64,000 nt of DNA, taken from Actinomycetota bacterium (GTDB lineage Bacteria; Actinomycetota; Actinomycetes; Actinomycetales; Dermatophilaceae). The notes below the pieces were generated by a model. The model ran no database searches. It worked only from the letters and a program-made list of their open reading frames with translations, and had not been told where the DNA came from. Position numbers and translations under genes: made by a program. The DNA is taken from contig JAIUNK010000017.1 in NCBI GenBank assembly GCA_020161845.1, positions 1-64,000 on the forward strand. Reading direction: 5' to 3'. Of this stretch, positions 47,461 to 54,798 are shown piece after piece (position 1 is the stretch's first letter; each line of letters opens with the position of its first letter).

Positions 47461-47721
47461 CTGTTGGAACGGCGGCTGCAGATCCTGCTCGATGGCGCGC
47501 GCTACGAGCGGCTGGCGCGCGAGGCCGAGGCCACCGGGCACAGCGTGGCGGCGATCGTGCGCGAGGCCATCGACCTGCGCCTCCCCCCGGATCTGGACAA
47601 GCGGGCCGAAGCGGGCCGTCGCCTCCTGGAACTCGCGGACCGCACAGGCCAGAGGCCCGAGCCGGACTGGGCAGAGATCAAGGCGGACATCGAGGCCGAC
47701 ATCACCGCCCGACTTCCGTGA
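47449..47721 (+). CDS. Ribbon-helix-helix-like VapB antitoxin (copy 2)
   Basis: 90 residues, differing from copy 1 only at I3M and E87T. Because both copies are so alike, the antitoxins should be able to bind either toxin and either operator. GTGA overlap with the toxin. Confidence 0.85.
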   Translation: MCMSLLERRLQILLDGARYERLAREAEATGHSVAAIVREAIDLRLPPDLDKRAEAGRRLLELADRTGQRPEPDWAEIKADIEADITARLP

Positions 47722-48227
47722 CCGCAGTGACCGCCCTCTTCATCGACAGCAACATTGCCCTGTACGCCGTCGGCGGCCCCCATCGGCACAAGGCGGCCTG
47801 CCGCGACATCCTCGAAGCGGCGACCGCGGGCACGGTGACGCTGCACGCCAGCGTCGAGCTCATCCAGGAAGTCCTGCACCACCGCCTCCGGATCGATGAC
47901 CGCGAGACCGCGGTAGCAGCCGCACGATGGCTTACCGACCTGTGCACGGTCCACCCGTTCACCGAGGACGTGGCCCGGCAGATGCTCGAGCTGGTGGCCA
48001 CGATGAACATCCGCGGCCGCGACGCCGTACACGCCGCCACCGCCCTCGCCGCCGGCTTCGACCAGATCGTGACCGTCGACCCCAACCTCGCCGTACCGGG
48101 CTTGACGATCTACCCCTCCCGAGACAGCCTTGCCACGCACCTGACGCGACGACGCCCGCGCCGGCGATCACCTCCCCCGACGGGTCCGCCGATGACGGAC
48201 CGCCTCCATCACCGACGTCGTCACTGA
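47718..48227 (+). CDS. PIN-domain toxin (VapC type, copy 2) with C-terminal extension
   Basis: 169 residues. The PIN core is the same as copy 1 with about 11 substitutions and all acidic residues kept. After VPGL the sequence runs on for about 43 residues, ending in an Arg/Pro/His-rich tail, where copy 1 stops after 15. The extension probably arose by fusion to downstream DNA; it overlaps the end of the convergent Fic gene by 7 bp. Confidence 0.83.
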   Translation: MTAVTALFIDSNIALYAVGGPHRHKAACRDILEAATAGTVTLHASVELIQEVLHHRLRIDDRETAVAAARWLTDLCTVHPFTEDVARQMLELVATMNIRGRDAVHAATALAAGFDQIVTVDPNLAVPGLTIYPSRDSLATHLTRRRPRRRSPPPTGPPMTDRLHHRRRH

Positions 48228-49120
48228 GGTCGCAGATGGTCCGGCAGAGGTGGGGTACGACGCCGTGCAGCCGGACGCAGCGGCGCGGCCACGGTGTCCA
48301 GCAGATCGGAGCCCAACCGGCGTTCCGACAGCAGCAGCAGATCGACGATCTCCTGGGCGGCGAACACGACGCTACCCCGATCCCGGACCGCGACTCGTCG
48401 AACGATGCCGCGCCGCTCCAGCTCCGCAAGGGCGTTGCCGATGGCGACGCGCGAATACGGCCGTTCCTCGCCTCGACGATCCACGTATCGGATGTGCTTG
48501 CGCGCATAGGTCACCGTCAGCACCGGTCGGTCCGCGAGCAGCGCGAGAAGACGTCGCTGCGCCGAATGCGCCCGTACGCCCTTGGTCCGTTCCGCCCACG
48601 ACGCCGCGACCGCACCCACCTGGTCCAGCAGATCCGAGGCGACGGTCACCGCGTCCCTTGTCGCGCCGAGGAAGAACCTCACGAATGACTCGCGGGCGGC
48701 CACCGCGTTGCCGCCCTCCCGCGGGTCGTAGCGGTAGGCATTCAGGGCGCGGACGTAGCCGGAGTCCCGATGTCCCAGGACCACCGAGATGGGCAGCACT
48801 CCCCCGCGGACGATCCCTGACCGACCCAGAACGGCCTGAATGAGAGCTCTCCCGGAGCGGCCGTTGCCATCGGACCACGGGTGGATCGTCTCGAGCTGTG
48901 CATGCGAGAGAGCGGCCTTGACGAGGACCGGATCCGTGCTGGTCTCCAGGTAGGCCACCAGGTCCTCCATGAGAGCCGGCACATGCTCGGGCAGCGGCGC
49001 CACGTAGGCGGCCCGAACCGGACTGCTGCCACCGATCCAGACCAGCCCCCGGCGAAAGCCCGGACGCTCGTGCGGCAGGAGGGTGGAGTGGAGCGCGTCC
49101 ACATTGCGGTTGATGAGCAC
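48221..49120 (-). CDS. Fic domain protein, N-terminally truncated
   Basis: 299 residues from GTG 49120. The catalytic motif is HPWSDGNGRSGR near residue 80 and the flap region is LVWIGGSSPVRAAYVAPLP. A winged-helix C-terminus follows (YSRVAIGNALAELERRGIVRR). Fic enzymes transfer AMP to target proteins. Usual members carry about 90 more N-terminal residues, including the inhibitory helix (S/T)xxxE(G/N). Here the reading frame has a TGA at about 49151, eleven codons upstream, and no inhibitory motif. It is either a broken gene or an unrestrained enzyme. Confidence 0.8.
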   Translation of the reverse strand: MLINRNVDALHSTLLPHERPGFRRGLVWIGGSSPVRAAYVAPLPEHVPALMEDLVAYLETSTDPVLVKAALSHAQLETIHPWSDGNGRSGRALIQAVLGRSGIVRGGVLPISVVLGHRDSGYVRALNAYRYDPREGGNAVAARESFVRFFLGATRDAVTVASDLLDQVGAVAASWAERTKGVRAHSAQRRLLALLADRPVLTVTYARKHIRYVDRRGEERPYSRVAIGNALAELERRGIVRRVAVRDRGSVVFAAQEIVDLLLLSERRLGSDLLDTVAAPLRPAARRRTPPLPDHLRPQ

Positions 49121-49226
49121 GGCCGCCGATCTGTCGCCGAAAGTTCAACCTGACCGGGCCAGTGTGAACTTTTCCGCCGATGGCGCCGCTGGCGGCGGGC
49201 GGGAAGCCCGGCGCAGCTCCTGACGC

Positions 49227-49266
49227 GCGAAGGCCCCGCGCGCTGGGCTGCACGCGGGGCCTTCGC
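49227..49266. terminator. Strong GC hairpin downstream of sigma gene 1
   Basis: GCGAAGGCCCCGCG (49227-49240) pairs perfectly with 49253-49266 around a 12-nt loop. It lies 100 bp past the stop of the sigma gene at 49367 and between it and the Fic gene. No U-tract, as often in actinobacterial terminators. Confidence 0.75.
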
Positions 49267-49366
49267 CGTACCGATGAAACTGTGACCGCGGGAGGGCGCG
49301 GGATGTGGGTGGAGCAGGTGGTGCCCGCCGAACGCGGCGTACGCGAACGAACGGCGGAAGAAGGGG

Positions 49367-50281
49367 TCAGGCAGTCCGGGCCGAGCGCTCGCCGCCGTTG
49401 TCCGTGCGCACCCGCGAGGGCGCCTCGGTGGAGGTCGGCATGGAGAGCCGGTCCTTGTACGTCGAGCGGGCCGCGATCTGGGCGTAGTAGGCCGCCTTGC
49501 GACGCGCCACGGCACCACCGGTGTTGACCGGCTCATCGACCATCGCCGGGTCGAGCTGGGCATTCATGCCCTCGCGCAGCATCTTCAGCGCCTCGGCGCG
49601 CATCTGGGAGATCCGGGACTCCGTCACGCCGAGGTCCTCGGCCAGCTCGCGCATCGGCCGGTCCTCGAAGAAGCAGCCCCGAATGACGACCTGCAGCCGC
49701 TCGGGCAGCACCTCGATCGCGTCGCGCAGATAGGCCTGCCGCTCCCGGGCGATCAGCGCCGCCTCCGGGGTGTCGGCGGTGGACGGCAGCACCGAGTCGG
49801 CGCCGACGGTGTCGGTGATGACATCGAGGCGCAGCACCACCGAGGAGTGCAGGTCGGCGTCCAGGCGCTCGAGATCAGAGACATCCACGCCCATCGCGGC
49901 CGCGGTCTCGGAGTCCGAGGGCCGGCGGCCCAGCTGAGCGGCGAGCTCGTCGTGGACCGCGTCGCGCTTGCGCACCTTCGCGCGCAGCGACCGGGTGGCC
50001 CAGTCGGCCGAGCGCAGCTCGTCCAGGAGCGCGCCGCGAATACGGCGTACCGCGTAGCGGCCGAAGGGAACCCCCAACGAGGCGTCGAAAGAACGCGCGG
50101 CCATCGCCAGCGCGGCCATTCCGGCGGAGATCAGGTCGTCCGTGTAAACGTGGCCCGGGAGCCGGGAAGAAATAGCGCGAACCTCGAAGTACACCAGCGG
50201 CAGGTGCTCACGGCACAGATCGTCGACGCCGACCGAAGCGGGAGCGTCCTTGATGGCGGGGATCTCAACAGAAGCGGTCAC
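49367..50281 (-). CDS. fliA: FliA/WhiG-type sigma factor (paralogue 1)
   Basis: 304 residues. Region 2 is LPLVYFEVRAISSRLPGHVYTDDL and PFGRYAVRRIRGALLDELRSADW; region 3 has VRKRDAVHDELAAQLGRRPS; region 4 is PERLQVVIRGCFFEDRPMRELAEDLGVTESRISQMRAEAL. Sigma-28-type factors direct flagellar/chemotaxis genes or, as WhiG, sporulation. About 75% identical to the paralogue at 51395. GTG start without an SD; the leader instead has CACCTCCTCC. Region 1 is absent, as usual. The Ser/Thr/Arg-rich tail differs between the copies. Confidence 0.92.
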   Translation of the reverse strand: MTASVEIPAIKDAPASVGVDDLCREHLPLVYFEVRAISSRLPGHVYTDDLISAGMAALAMAARSFDASLGVPFGRYAVRRIRGALLDELRSADWATRSLRAKVRKRDAVHDELAAQLGRRPSDSETAAAMGVDVSDLERLDADLHSSVVLRLDVITDTVGADSVLPSTADTPEAALIARERQAYLRDAIEVLPERLQVVIRGCFFEDRPMRELAEDLGVTESRISQMRAEALKMLREGMNAQLDPAMVDEPVNTGGAVARRKAAYYAQIAARSTYKDRLSMPTSTEAPSRVRTDNGGERSARTA

Positions 50282-50380
50282 GAATCAAAGGTAAGGAGGA
50301 GGTGAAGAGAGGTTCAAAGCCGGTCCGCATGGTGAGATTCTTCCTAAATCCGCAGGTCACAGCCTCGGGCTTTGCCAAAA

Positions 50381-50411
50381 CTATACCTCCTTGGACATGC
50401 GCTTAGATGCA
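50381..50411 (-). promoter_or_regulatory. Conserved promoter-like box of sigma gene 1
   Basis: On the minus strand TGCATCTA, GTCCAA and AGGTATAG(T) occur with exactly the spacing seen upstream of the paralogue (52373-52403). TATAGT could be a -10. No TTGACA lies 17 bp upstream, so a non-housekeeping sigma or an activator may be needed. Confidence 0.6.
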
Positions 50412-50686
50412 TTGCCAGGCCCTGCAAGCCCCCGTCATCGACTATCCACCTGGCCTTTTCATCACCGCGCGCCCCGACCGGCCCCGGTGGCACTCGGACG
50501 TCCAACCGTAAAGCCCACGCCAGGCTCCGCCCCTACCGCGACAGATCCGGGGGAAATCGACCGCTCGCCGCTCACCCAATCCGCACGCAAAGAGACTGAC
50601 GGCGGCCCGGCACGAGCCGAGGCGCGGGCGCAGCGCGACCGGGAATGCCCGAACGGGGCCAAACGAAGAATTCCGGGGAGACGCCA

Positions 50687-50721
50687 AGGCCGTCGGGTCG
50701 CCCCACGCGACCCGACGGCCT
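50687..50721. terminator. Perfect 15-bp hairpin with 5-nt loop
   Basis: AGGCCGTCGGGTCGC pairs exactly with 50707-50721 around CCCAC. It is a very stable terminator-like stem between sigma gene 1 and the small ORF, insulating one from the other. Confidence 0.75.
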
Positions 50722-50806
50722 GGCAATCCTGCAACCCGTCGACCTGGCACTGGTTCACCGCACCACACGCCCCACGCGTGCGCCAGGTTCGTCGAGGAGG
50801 AAGAGC

Positions 50807-50905
50807 GTGACCACTTCGGATCTCGCCGACACCCCCCCATCGTCAGAGCCGGCGGGCCGCTTCAGCGGCTTTACTCAAACTTTGCCTTGGCTAACCAACG
50901 TTTGA
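50807..50905 (+). CDS. Small ORF (32 aa), unknown
   Basis: GTG 50807 follows the strong Shine-Dalgarno GAGGAGG at about 8 bp. The product begins MTTSDLADTPPSSEPAG, then RFSGFTQTLPWLTNV. It has no Cys, no membrane segment and no family I recognise. It is placed between two perfect hairpins (50687-50721, 50967-51017), like an independent short transcript. It could be a leader peptide, a small regulatory peptide or chance. Confidence 0.4.
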   Translation: MTTSDLADTPPSSEPAGRFSGFTQTLPWLTNV

Positions 50906-50966
50906 CCTGCACGGCACCCCGCGGACCGCCCTGTTCCGCCTGTCGACATCTGCCCCCAAACACGAC

Positions 50967-51017
50967 GAGAGCCTCCTGGTGACGGGGCATCCGCTCGCTC
51001 ATCACCAGGAGGCTCTC
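50967..51017. terminator. Perfect 16-bp hairpin after the small ORF
   Basis: GAGAGCCTCCTGGTGA (50967-50982) pairs exactly with 51002-51017 around a 19-nt loop. It can end plus-strand transcription of the small ORF and minus-strand transcription coming from sigma gene 2. Confidence 0.75.
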
Positions 51018-51394
51018 GGTAAGCCAGTCGGGGGGCCTGGCCGGGCGCGTACGCCCTTTCCGTGAACCACGGAGCGGTGGGGACCACTCCGGTCCAACTT
51101 GTCGGGACGGCTGGGGACCATCCCTGTGGCGCCTCGGCGGCTGGGGACCACCTCCGCGCCGGTGCCGGATCCCGTCCTGGGAGAGACGGTGTTCCGGCGT
51201 TCGCGACCGGTGGGGGCCGGTCGCTGCTGGGCCGTCCGAGGCTGGGGAACCTCAGTGGGCCCGGGCCGCCGGCCGGAGCCGGTGGCCGTCGGCGGCACCG
51301 CGTATCAGCGGCGCGCCGGGATAGAAGCCTGTTCTGTTCTTATGTTCTTTATCGGCGGAGGGGGCGGCAATGTGAGTTTTTCCCGGACGATAGT
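51018..51394. other. Gap with repeated GGGGACCA motifs
   Basis: No gene is evident. GGGGACCA occurs at 51079, 51113 and 51143, and GGGGAACC at 51244; the second and third copies share the longer core CGGCTGGGGACCA. The minus strand has GCCGATAA at 51356-51349, a sigma-28 -10 match without a good -35. The role is unknown. Confidence 0.5.
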
Positions 51395-52282
51395 TCAAGC
51401 CGTACGACCGACTCGGCGCTGCTCCGGATCGTCCTCGGGGATTGCGGTCAGCCGGTCCCGGTACGACGAGCGCGCGGCGATCTGGGCGTAATAGGCGGCC
51501 TTGCGCCGAGCCACGGCGCCCCCGGTGTTGTCCGGCTCGTCGACCATCGCGGGATCCAGCTGGCTGTTGAGCCCCTCCCGCAGCATGCGCAGGGCCTCGG
51601 CCCGCATCTGGCTGATCCGGGACTCCGTGACCCCGAGGCGGTCCGCGAGCTCGCGCATCGGACGGTCGTCGAAGAAGCAGCCCCGGACCACCGCCCGCAG
51701 CCGCTCCGGCAGCGCGTCGACGGCATCGCGCAGGTAGGCCTGACGCTCCCGGAGCACCATCTGGGCCTCGGGGGTGTCGTCCGTGGCCGGCAGCACGGCG
51801 TCGGCGCCGACGGCATCGGTGATGACGTCCAGGCGCAGCACCACCGAGGCGTGCAGGTCGACCTCCAGGCGGCTGAGCTCGCCGACCTCGACGCCCATCG
51901 CCGCGGCGGTCTCGGCATCCGTCGGGCGCCGACCCAGCCGCGCGGCCAGCTCGTCGTGGATCGCGTCGCGGCGGCGCACCTTCGCGCGCAGCGAGCGCGT
52001 GGCCCAGTCCGCGCTGCGCAGCTCGTCCAGGAGGGCGCCGCGAATGCGCCGTACGGCGTAGCGGCCGAACGGCACACCCACCCCCGGATCGAAGCTGCGC
52101 GCTGCCAGCACGAGCGCCGCCATCCCGGCCGACACCAGATCGTCGGTATATACGTGGCCGGGTAGCCGCGCGGAGATGGCGCGAACTTCGAAGTGCACCA
52201 ACGGAAGATGCGCGCGGCACAACTCGTCGATGGAAGTCGTCGAGTCGTTCGCGGGCGCGCTGGAGTCGATTGAAGCGGTCAC
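51395..52282 (-). CDS. FliA/WhiG-type sigma factor (paralogue 2)
   Basis: 295 residues with the same regions as paralogue 1: LPLVHFEVRAISARLPGHVYTDDL, FGRYAVRRIRGALLDELR, and region 4 PERLRAVVRGCFFDDRPMRELADRLG. The DNA-contacting helix VTESRISQMRAEALRMLREG is almost identical, so both probably read similar promoters. The tails (RLTAIPEDDPEQ) and the first 20 residues differ. GTG 52282 lacks an SD. Divergent from flgN. Confidence 0.92.
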   Translation of the reverse strand: MTASIDSSAPANDSTTSIDELCRAHLPLVHFEVRAISARLPGHVYTDDLVSAGMAALVLAARSFDPGVGVPFGRYAVRRIRGALLDELRSADWATRSLRAKVRRRDAIHDELAARLGRRPTDAETAAAMGVEVGELSRLEVDLHASVVLRLDVITDAVGADAVLPATDDTPEAQMVLRERQAYLRDAVDALPERLRAVVRGCFFDDRPMRELADRLGVTESRISQMRAEALRMLREGLNSQLDPAMVDEPDNTGGAVARRKAAYYAQIAARSSYRDRLTAIPEDDPEQRRVGRTA

Positions 52283-52372
52283 ATGTCCACGTTAAGCAAC
52301 GACGTGGAATGTCCGAACTGTGTCGCCCACAGTCTGAGAATGCGCAGGTCAGAGCGCTCTTCTTTACCTTCA

Positions 52373-52403
52373 CTATACCTATTTGGACGGTCGTCTAGAT
52401 GCA
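52373..52403 (-). promoter_or_regulatory. Conserved promoter-like box of sigma gene 2
   Basis: Same 31-bp layout as at 50381-50411: TGCATCTA, nine bases, GTCCAA, two bases, AGGTATAG. 22 of the 31 positions belong to the three shared blocks. A downstream TGACCTGCG is also shared, so promoter and early leader were kept after gene duplication. The flgN gene diverges from here. Confidence 0.62.
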
Positions 52404-52577
52404 ACGCGGACGATCGACCGACCAGCTCTCGTGGCCACCAAGAATTCCGCCGACCGGGCCGACACGAATCAGCCGAGAACCCTGCGTTCTGGCGCAGATC
52501 GGCCAATCCCGCACGAAAGCAGCTCAGTTCCGCCGCGGCCGAGACGATTGGGCACCCGTGATGGAGAGGAGTCCTGT

Positions 52578-53093
52578 GTGACCGACCCCAAAAACGACAG
52601 AGCTCAGCTCGCCCTGTCGAATCTGTCGACCGGCCTCTGGCGCATTCAGGAACTTCTCGAGACGCTGCTCTACCAGCTGGAGGTGCAGAGCGTGCTCATC
52701 GAGACCGGCCGGTCCCGCTGGCTCGGCCGCTCCACCAGCGACATCGAGACGGTGATCGAGTCCCTGCGGGAGACCGAGCTGCTGCGGGCCGTCGACGCCA
52801 CCCCCGTCTGCGACCTCCTCGGGCTCCCGGCGGACACCCCGCTGAGCGAGATCGCGAAGGCCGCCCCGGCTCCCTGGGATCACGTCCTGGAGGAACACCG
52901 CGTGGCGCTGTCCAATGCCACCCACGAACTCTCCCAGCTCTCGCGCACCAACGGCGAAATGCTGGAGATCTCCTACCGGGCGGTGCAGGACACCCTGGAC
53001 CGGTTCAACCACGCCCCGGAGGGCGCGACCTATACCGCGCGCGGGTCCCGCGAGAACGCCCGCGGCCACCACCTCATCGACCACGTCGGCTGA
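52578..53093 (+). CDS. FlgN-like flagellar export chaperone
   Basis: 171 residues from GTG 52578, AGGAG 6 bp upstream. Almost entirely helical: LWRIQELLETLLYQLEVQSVL at the N-terminus and HVLEEHRVALSNATHELSQL toward the C-terminus, typical of FlgN, which holds hook-filament proteins for export. The next genes (fliW, csrA) support a flagellar role. Family-level assignment only. Confidence 0.72.
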   Translation: MTDPKNDRAQLALSNLSTGLWRIQELLETLLYQLEVQSVLIETGRSRWLGRSTSDIETVIESLRETELLRAVDATPVCDLLGLPADTPLSEIAKAAPAPWDHVLEEHRVALSNATHELSQLSRTNGEMLEISYRAVQDTLDRFNHAPEGATYTARGSRENARGHHLIDHVG

Positions 53094-53165
53094 CCAGCCG
53101 CACCTGTTGCACTGTTCGCCCCCGGTGCGCCAGCCGCGCCGGGCCCGACCCGAGGGAGAAAGTCC

Positions 53166-53570
53166 ATGACCATGACCGCCGAGCCCACCACCTCCTCCGT
53201 CACCCTGCACCTGCCCACCGGCATGGTCGGATTCCCCGAGTCCACCGAGTTCTCGCTGTCCGAGATCGAGTCCGGGGTCTACGAGATGCTCAGCGTGGCC
53301 GACCAGGAGTTCGGCTTCGTCGTGATCGAGCCCGACACCTACTTCCCGGACTACAGCCCGGTGATCGACCCGGCCACGGCCCAGCGCTTGGGCATCGCCT
53401 CGGCGGACGACGCGCTGATGCTGCTGGTCGTCAACATCGGCACCGATGGCGAGCCGCCGGTGGCCAACCTGCTGGCACCGATCGTCGTCAACCGGGCCAC
53501 GAAGACCGCGACACAGGTCGTGTTGGCCGACCAGGACTACCCCCTCCGTGGGACGATTCCCCTGCGCTGA
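53166..53570 (+). CDS. fliW: Flagellar assembly factor FliW
   Basis: 134 residues. The FliW core shows LPTGMVGFPESTEFSLSEIE, FVVIEPDTYFPDYSP and a C-terminal NLLAPIVVNRATKTATQVVL. FliW binds CsrA and flagellin in a three-way switch that controls flagellin translation. It is 60 bp upstream of csrA. ATG 53166 or the second ATG 53172. Confidence 0.93.
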   Translation: MTMTAEPTTSSVTLHLPTGMVGFPESTEFSLSEIESGVYEMLSVADQEFGFVVIEPDTYFPDYSPVIDPATAQRLGIASADDALMLLVVNIGTDGEPPVANLLAPIVVNRATKTATQVVLADQDYPLRGTIPLR

Positions 53571-53630
53571 CATAGGATTTCAGCTCACGCACGTGCGCGT
53601 GCGGCGTCCCTCGACGTAAAGGAGCACCCC

Positions 53631-53963
53631 GTGCTCGTGCTCAGCCGCAGACCTCAGCAGTCCCTGCTGATCGGCAACGACGTCGTCGTGACGGTGCTCG
53701 AAGTCAACGGCGACACGGTGCGCATCGGCATCTCCGCGCCGCCCGAGGTGGACATCCACCGCGAAGAGGTCTACCTCGACCTGAAGAAGTCGAATGCCGC
53801 CGCGGCGGCCACCCCCGGCGCCGCGGCCGCCTTGTCGAGGCGCATCCGCGGCACCAAGCCGGACGCCAAGGACGCCAAGGCTCCGGTGGACGCCGCGGCG
53901 GCCAAGACCGGCCGGAGCCGCGCGCAGGCCGACCCGGAGCCGGGCGACTCGACGGCGGACTGA
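53631..53963 (+). CDS. csrA: Carbon storage regulator CsrA with C-terminal extension
   Basis: 110 residues from GTG 53631 (AAAGGAG upstream). MLVLSRRPQQSLLIG and VRIGISAPPEVDIHREEVY are the complete CsrA fold (about 60 residues). A basic Ala/Lys/Asp-rich tail of about 50 residues follows (RRIRGTKPDAKDAKAP). In flagellated Gram-positives CsrA blocks flagellin mRNA translation until FliW releases it. The tail is longer than usual. Convergent with bldC. Confidence 0.92.
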   Translation: MLVLSRRPQQSLLIGNDVVVTVLEVNGDTVRIGISAPPEVDIHREEVYLDLKKSNAAAAATPGAAAALSRRIRGTKPDAKDAKAPVDAAAAKTGRSRAQADPEPGDSTAD

Positions 53964-53974
53964 GGGCAGCCGCC

Positions 53975-54196
53975 TCAGATCTCCGGCTCAATCGGCGCAC
54001 GGCCCCCGGCGGCGTCGAGCAGGGCATACACCTCGTCCGCTCGATAGCGGCGGTGTCCCCCCAACGTCCGCAGCGACGTGAGCTTCCCCGAGACCGCCCA
54101 TCGAGTCACGGTCTTGGGATCGACGCGAAAGAGCGCAGCGACCTCTGCCGGGGTCAGCAGCTCCACCCGTGACGTGGCGGGTTCGGTTCTCGGCAT
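53975..54196 (-). CDS. bldC: BldC-type MerR-like DNA-binding protein
   Basis: 73 residues: LLTPAEVAALFRVDPKTVTR, then WAVSGKLTSLRTLGGHRRYR, a lone MerR-type winged helix as in BldC, a development and global regulator that binds direct repeats. ATG 54196. Its place beside DUF3073 and purM is conserved in actinobacteria. Confidence 0.92.
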   Translation of the reverse strand: MPRTEPATSRVELLTPAEVAALFRVDPKTVTRWAVSGKLTSLRTLGGHRRYRADEVYALLDAAGGRAPIEPEI

Positions 54197-54543
54197 CGGA
54201 AGGTGCCCTCCTACGCGTGTGGATTCAGCGCATGCAAGGTTCGAGTCGATGGTAATCGACGTCGATAAGTGCGCTGTTCGAGACGCGCCCGAGGCCCAAC
54301 TCGGCCGGGCCGCCGGCGGCCTGCCGCCGGGCTGCGGCCAGGCTGTGGCCGGGCTGCCGGCGGGCGCCCGCCGCGTCGGCAGGACGTGGCCGCTCGGGCC
54401 CGCCATCGGTTCCGGCGATTCGCCCGCACCATGTACGGTAGGCACCACGAGAAGAAGATTCCTGGAGCCGCTCCGTGCCGACCGTCTGTCCCATGATGGC
54501 CGGCGCGATGCACCTCCGGCAGACGCGTGAGGGGGTCGACGCC

Positions 54544-54732
54544 ATGGGGCGCGGCCGTGCAAAGGCCAAGCAGACGAAGGTCGCTCGTGAGCTGAAGTAC
54601 TACAGCCCCGACACCGACTTCAGCTCGCTTGAGCGAGAGCTCCATGGGGCTCAGTCGAAGGACGTCGAACCGGACCCTCACGACGACGCCGACGACGACG
54701 AGTACGAGGCCTGGGGCAACCGACGTCGCTGA
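54544..54732 (+). CDS. DUF3073 family protein
   Basis: 62 residues. MGRGRAKAKQTKVARELKYY is the DUF3073 hallmark; the C-terminus is acidic (DPHDDADDDEYEAW). GAGGGGG lies 8 bp upstream of ATG 54544; the frame open to 54475 is not needed. The function is unknown; it neighbours purM across actinobacteria. Confidence 0.9.
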   Translation: MGRGRAKAKQTKVARELKYYSPDTDFSSLERELHGAQSKDVEPDPHDDADDDEYEAWGNRRR

Positions 54733-54798
54733 CGCCGGACCGACCCTGGCTCGCTGACGCCGCACCACCTCTGGTTCGCTGACGCCGCATCGACCGGG

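Larger units (their letters stand above)
50282..50806. other. Non-coding gap upstream of sigma gene 1
   Basis: About 525 bp with no convincing gene. It holds the conserved promoter-like box (50381-50411), a leader of about 90 nt for the sigma gene with a pyrimidine-rich CACCTCCTCC stretch just before the start, and a terminator-like hairpin (50687-50721). Several open frames here have no coding bias or homology. Confidence 0.6.

Noticed and set aside
50391..50810. 139-codon plus-strand open frame upstream of the small ORF
   Set aside because: It contains a perfect terminator hairpin, has no SD and shows no codon bias like its neighbours.
51349..51356. GCCGATAA on the minus strand, a sigma-28 -10 match
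   Set aside because: No TAAA-like -35 lies about 15 bp upstream and no gene follows in that direction for about 1 kb; one 8-mer match is expected by chance.
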